Positions 59,561 to 64,000 of a stretch of 64,000 nt of DNA are shown piece after piece. The DNA comes from Symsagittifera roscoffensis. Taxonomy: Eukaryota; Xenacoelomorpha; Acoela; Convolutidae. Under the pieces are notes generated by a model that had not been told where the DNA came from, did not search any database, and worked only from the letters and a program-made list of their open reading frames with translations. Every line of letters begins with the position of its first letter. Position 1 is the stretch's first letter. The translations under genes and the position numbers were made by a program. The stretch spans positions 26,034,154 to 26,098,153 of the forward strand of contig NC_087062.1 in the NCBI RefSeq assembly GCF_963678635.1, read 5' to 3'.

Positions 59561-61214
59561 TTAAATTTTAACAGCGTGTGAAAAGAAATAAATTTAAATC
59601 CAAGTTTTTTTTATTATCCAGCAGAATATTCAAGTAATCTTCAAAACCGATGATAATTTTGCCGATTTGGCATTTTTAATAAAATTGGCAACAACTGCAA
59701 AATCTTATCGGTATGTAGAAATCAAAACTTAAGCTATGAAAATTTTTTGAAAATTTGTTATCACAATTACAAAGTTTCCAACCACATGCGGTAGTCGATG
59801 ACTTCAACATGCCTAAAACTAGCATAGGTTTTTTCATTTCAAACAGCATGAAAATATCATTAAGCGGCTGAATTCACAATCAAAACTTAGACTATGGAAT
59901 GGTATACATTTTTGCATTATTCGAATTGGCATAGCTTTTAGTTTTGCTGAATTTGCGCTTTACTATACAGATTAAGACTGTTTTTTTTTACAGATGTTCC
60001 ATTCTAATTTTTGTATTAAGGTTTTGCATGAATGTTTTTGTTTTTCAATTATGAAAATTACCCTATAACCATTTTGAATTCTCTGGCTTATTTAAATCTA
60101 GTTTTTTTTAGTACAAGCAAAATAACACACATAGGAACACCATTTAATGATATTGTGTCAAATATTTTTAATAACTACATCTTGAATTGAAGTTGATTTT
60201 GTGTCAAACATTATTAATAACTACATCTTGATGTGAAATTGTTTTCGTATTCCTTAGAGTTTAAAAACTCTTTTAAAAAAAAACTGTATTTATTTAGGGC
60301 TGTTAGTTATGTTCTAATTTTTTTTATTTTTCTCCCTACCACGCTAATAAGAATTGACCTGAAAGTCACCAATAAGATATATTTTTTGAAAAACTGTGGT
60401 CGGAAAATTTTGTGCTATATGCACAGCAACCCTCTATTTTTGTTTTAATTTTTTTTTGCTTTTTTTGATATAATTGAAGTTTTTTTACTGGAAAACTGAT
60501 TTAATTGGATTTAAAATAATAAATGATTGCTCTTGAATAAAAGTTTAAATGCCTATTTTTCCACAATAAGCTTTTTTACTCGCTTTTTTTGCTCAAAATC
60601 TTACTGTAAACCAAATTTTGAAATCATTTTTCTCGAACTTCAAAAAATTGTCAGAAAATTGTTATATGCAGTTTGAATCATGACTGAAAAGGTTTTAATA
60701 TAACAAAAGCACTCGACTCATCCAATAGTTTTTTGTGTACTCAATTTGGCGTGCAAAACAAAAAAAATTATATCAAAAGCACACCCGAAGACAAAAGCTC
60801 CTTCCCACTTTCAAAAACTGTTTCCTCGAAATTTCTAGCGTGTTGTCTAAATTGAAAGTACCTTAAGCTGTTTTAGCTAACAAAAAGGCACAAGTAAACA
60901 TCGATAAACATTTGATAAAACTTGTGAAGTGAAATTTATGATACGGTATATAAACTTGCCGAAGTACAAGAAATCGGGTAGCAAAAACAACGTTCTTGGA
61001 AAACTTAGACTTTATGTTTCTTTATTTAATGACCTTCTAGTAAATACAACAAACTCAGGTAGTTTTTTTTATCTTGAGTAATAGTTTGCTCCTGGCAATA
61101 GTTTGCTCACAAAAGTTCATCACTCAGATCTGGCGGCAGTTTTTGTTTGGTCGATACAAAAAATCATTATGTTTTGCTTTTCTGGACAGCTTTTTACTTT
61201 TCTTCAGAAATAAC
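59561..61214. other. Non-coding AT-rich stretch
   Basis: No gene recognised. Holds a two-copy repeat at 60154-60246 and many A or T runs. Confidence 0.45.
60154..60246. repeat. Tandem duplication, about 46-bp unit x 2
   Basis: GTGTCAAAYATTNTTAATAA-CTACATCTTGA occurs twice in a row with a short diverged spacer. Confidence 0.75.
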
Positions 61215-61337
61215 TACCCGGGTTGAACAAAAATCCTTGTCATACAATTCGCATAAATGGGAAAATTTTTGTCATACAATTCCATACGTACAGAAAATTG
61301 TGTGAAATCTCTAAAATAAAAATTTTCAACCCGGGTA
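61215..61337. mobile_element. 123-bp miniature element with 13-bp perfect terminal inverted repeats
   Basis: TACCCGGGTTGAA at 61215-61227 and its exact complement TTCAACCCGGGTA at 61325-61337. Inside, TTGTCATACAATTC occurs twice. A further partial end (TTCAACCTGGGTG) follows directly. No ORF. Confidence 0.7.
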
Positions 61338-61581
61338 TTCAACCTGGGTGTCTTTTATTTTTACTAGTTCTTCTTGGAAACCATTTTTGGGGCACTTAAG
61401 TATTTGTCGCTTCGCTTACTTTGCCTCAAATTTTGCCGCATTGTTGCTCAATTCCAAGAATTTGACGGAAGTTTTTCATATATAATATTTAGGATTTATG
61501 ACTTTTCTTTTGTCATTCGTTGCGAATAAAGAACTCACTGCAATATTGAGAGTGACGTCATCTCTGCAGTCTTTGCCACAT

Positions 61582-61606
61582 TCGTGGGAACTTCTAGTTC
61601 CCACGA
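61582..61606. other. Perfect hairpin, 11-bp stem
   Basis: TCGTGGGAACT-TCT-AGTTCCCACGA, in the presumed intron downstream of the small minus-strand exon at 61625-61663. Function unknown. Confidence 0.6.
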
Positions 61607-61624
61607 TGGTCAAAGAGAACTTAC

Positions 61625-61663
61625 CATCATCATCATCGTTGGTCGCTCGTTTGACACGTTCGC
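61625..61663 (-). CDS. Internal exon of a probable host gene (with 61918-62076)
   Basis: 39 bp on the minus strand between TATTTCAG and GTAAGT splice sites. Joined in phase to the exon at 61918-62076 it reads GERVKRATNDDDD. RVKR is a furin-type cleavage motif, which would suit a secreted or membrane precursor. The phase match (upstream exon leaves one base, this exon supplies two, then leaves one) supports the model. No domain is recognised in so short a piece. Confidence 0.4.
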
Positions 61664-61917
61664 CTGAAATATTACAGGACTTTACTGATTAATATAAGGA
61701 TTTTAGAAAGGCTAAAGATAGAAAACATGAAGAAATTCAAGAGGAAACAATTTAATTTTGATATTGAGATTACAAGTTTATTCAAGATTTGATTTTGCAT
61801 GGAAAATGTTTATCATACAATTTCCATTTAGTCAAAATGTATGATGAGCTTTGCTGTTCAAGTTTGAAGGCGAAAACAAGGAAAGCAGTGAAAAAATATT
61901 ACTATGTTCTTTTTTAC

Positions 61918-62076
61918 CACTTTTAGACTTCTTCGTGATTCTCAACTTGGTGGGTTCATTAGGCTTCACGTCTGTCTTGTTTTCGTGGTCCACACTACTC
62001 GGAAAGGGCTGTGAGAAGGACACATATGCAGTCACATACATCTTGCTCGTCGTGATTGTCAATTCGGTAGTCTCGC
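61918..62076 (-). CDS. Internal exon of a probable host gene
   Basis: 159 bp on the minus strand, acceptor GAAACAG and donor GTAAAA. It encodes ETTELTITTSKMYVTAYVSF followed by a Lys/Pro-rich stretch (NEPTKLRITKKSKSG). Base composition is richer in G+C than the surroundings. Its downstream phase fits the exon at 61625-61663. It probably belongs to the same gene as the VWA exon at 62680-63132, but their phases do not join directly, so an intermediate exon would be needed. Confidence 0.4.
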
Positions 62077-62679
62077 CTGTTTCGGATCAATTTAACTTTT
62101 GTGATTTCACTTTTTGAGTTTGAGAGCAGAGAGTCTGCTCTGGACTTTTAAGACCATATTTATCCACAAGGGAAAGGACCAACATATAAGCTGTACAGCT
62201 CTATCAAGGCAAACCGCTGTTGTGCCCCTGCTTGAGAGCTACATGCAGTCATTGAAGCGTTTTGCATAAGTTTTCAAATAGTTTCGTTGGCATTAATTTA
62301 AATTCATGCCAAACTGATGCTGCATGGTATAAGCAAATCAATAAGGATAGCCGATTGCTGTAATAGTATCACAGAATGTTTCGACTATAGAAATCCAGAA
62401 AAAAAAACAATTATGAAAAATCAAAAGGGATTGAATAACTTAGTTTTTATTTGTCCTTTTCACATGGAAAAAGAACAACTAAAAAAATTTGCACGAATTC
62501 AATACCCTTGGATTTAACAGTTCAATTTTTATTTGGAAGAAGAACAATGAATTTATTTACAATTTTTCTTCTAAAAATTTTACTATACAATTTTTCATCT
62601 CTATTCACGCAGTTTACCTTTTTACTTGTTCTTCTTCAATTTATCACTATATATTGGGCCTTGGAATAAACATGAGATC

Positions 62680-63132
62680 TCAAAGTTTAATTCGGACCAA
62701 ATCTTTAAAACCTTCAAACATTTTTCGGAAAAAACTTTTCAATATCCAGCGAAAATCCTTTACACACCAGTAATTTACTTGTGTTTTAGTCAATGGCCGC
62801 TCAAATCTGAACTTTTGAGGCAGGCAGATAGGCAAATTTTCTGAAGTTAAATTGATGAGATCCGCACCATCGTTTCCTTCCGTTTCGACATTAAGATATC
62901 TCGGCTCGTTTAGCTTTATTGATCTCAGTGTTAGAGTCTGATTTTCCTCCGTAATTTCAGTCGAAGCTGATATTTGGCAAGTTGAGAAGATTATATCTCT
63001 GATGTCGTCCTTGAAACTATTGAATGATGTATAAACACGAACATTGTCTTCGTTGGAGCCGGCAATTGTGAGCATTTGAACGTCGTCCACGTCCGCTTTC
63101 ATGCCAATAGCGTAAACAGTAGCTACCTTAAA
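62680..63132 (-). CDS. Exon encoding the C-terminal part of a von Willebrand factor A domain
   Basis: Minus-strand open frame. The start shows VATVYAIGMKADVDDVQMLT then IAGSNEDNVRVYTSFNSFKD and DIRDIIFSTC. This is the last beta strand, helix and closing Cys region of extracellular VWA domains (matrilin or collagen VI type). The MIDAS-containing N-terminal half must lie upstream (higher coordinates). A TGA at 63133-63135 closes the frame upstream, next to a possible acceptor TTTAAG. The real 3' boundary is unclear; donor-like GTAAAT and GTAAAG lie near 62770-62780. The rest after the domain is unassigned. Confidence 0.6.
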   Translation of the reverse strand, partial: FKVATVYAIGMKADVDDVQMLTIAGSNEDNVRVYTSFNSFKDDIRDIIFSTCQISASTEITEENQTLTLRSIKLNEPRYLNVETEGNDGADLINLTSENLPICLPQKFRFERPLTKTQVNYWCVKDFRWILKSFFRKMFEGFKDLVRIKL

Positions 63133-63145
63133 TCATAAGTCTTCA

Positions 63146-63230
63146 TTTTTTCTCACCGCAACATGATGATAAAAATTATAAGCAGTAGTAAGATTTTCCA
63201 AAGTACCGGCAGCTTGAACTAGTAATATTA
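63146..63230 (-). CDS. Possible adjacent exon of the VWA gene
   Basis: Minus-strand segment reading QAAGTLENLTTAYNFYHHVA, then a donor-like GTGAGA. It is in the same frame as the VWA exon, separated only by about 30 bases containing TGA. Either an ultra-short intron or a stop mutation lies between. An acceptor-like TACTAG precedes it. Weak evidence. Confidence 0.3.
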
Positions 63231-63232
63231 AG

Positions 63233-64000
63233 ACCTTTTAACCATGAGGGGCTACTGTTTTATCCATTTATACATATATGTTTAGATGTTTTGTCCATGA
63301 GGGGCTTTTTGTTGTGCCTATTGTTTTTTTCGCAATCTGACGTCTTTTCCCGAGTATAAAGATCAACGAGCATTTTGATTCCTAAAACTGTTCAAAATAC
63401 AAAATAAATCAAAGACAGTTGGTTCCAAAAATTGGTTACTTTAGTTTCGACTGGATTATTGCAATTTCCACACTAGTTGACTAACGACTGAATTAATTCG
63501 GTAAAGCGACCGGATTTTTAGCGACCGGTTTAAAAAAATGAAACTATTTTTCTAATCAATAAAATCCGAATATAATCGATTGTAATCCCGAGCTACTCAG
63601 CCAACCAAAGGACCGTCGACAGAGTAAAACACAATACCAAGCCCAGAAAAAAGGAACCGAAAACCTGACCTGGTTTTGAACAACCAGAATTGATGTAAGT
63701 GATACAGTGGTAAGCGTTTAATTCACTTCGACTCTGGACCTATTGATTCGAAGCGAATATCGGTTTTCACAAATCTTTTAAGACTTTATCTTTTCAGTTG
63801 CTTGACCGAATTGCTGTCACATTTTGTGTTCCCTTGTTTGAAGTGACAAAATCTTTGAAAAGACGAAATATTAGAATTAAGTTTTTTTACTGACTGTCCC
63901 TGACAGAACTGTTTATATTCTCTCAAATAGCCTCAGCCAAAACGAAAAAACTCTAATGATCAATTTATGCCGGACGGAAAGATGAGACTTGACAAATTAG
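63233..64000. other. Non-coding or unplaced intron sequence
   Basis: No exon for the VWA N-terminal half is recognisable here. CCATGAGGGGC occurs at 63243 and 63296. Confidence 0.4.

Overview
The window looks like repeat-dominated, AT-rich nuclear DNA from an invertebrate animal. I base this on the mix of elements: a LINE, Ty3/mdg4-type LTR elements, one of them carrying an env-like gene, a Tc1/mariner-like hairpin MITE, several other inverted-repeat elements, and host coding only as short exons bounded by GT/AG splice sites. There is no operon structure, rRNA, tRNA or CRISPR array. I cannot name the species or phylum.

Layout. 0.34-2.6 kb: two tandem copies of a small inverted-repeat element, the first interrupted by a 5'-truncated LINE (minus strand) with a 12-bp target-site duplication and a (CAA)n tail. 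2.6-23.8 kb: mostly non-coding AT-rich DNA with a degenerate 53-bp tandem array, a 60-bp minisatellite, a 438-bp element with 29-bp terminal inverted repeats, two copies of a CAGGGGCGGATTTA-ended element, a dispersed ~50-bp motif and one possible host first exon at 11.3 kb. 23.8-29.0 kb: a decayed Ty3/mdg4-type LTR retrotransposon with recognisable gag, protease, RT, RNase H and integrase but no matching LTR pair.

30.3-56.2 kb is the main feature. A 0.73-kb hairpin MITE is followed by a very large LTR retroelement (24.7 kb as found; 19.8 kb from its second 5' LTR to the 3' LTR). In order it carries: an LTR with TATA-like box; a putative tRNA primer site; a 2.2-kb structured leader; a small basic ORF overlapping the gag start; gag; an Arg/Asn/Ser-rich segment running into protease, RT, RNase H and integrase (DD35E kept); a P/S/T-rich ORF; an env-like glycoprotein gene with signal peptide; a roughly 600-codon ORF of unknown function; a 1.6-kb 3' untranslated stretch; and the 3' LTR. 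The 5' third is present twice as a near-identical 4.9-kb tandem duplication with a 2-bp microhomology junction. Several ORFs have in-frame stops or frameshifts, so this copy is defective. Good 3' splice-site sequences just upstream of the env-like ATG and the unknown-ORF ATG suggest that both were expressed from spliced RNAs.

56.2-64 kb: a decayed PIF1-like helicase gene (58.1-59.5 kb), a 123-bp MITE, and minus-strand exons of a probable host gene for a von Willebrand factor A-domain protein (61.6-63.2 kb). The unknown ORF at 52.4-54.2 kb, in the setting of an oversized env-bearing LTR element, is the best candidate for something undescribed.
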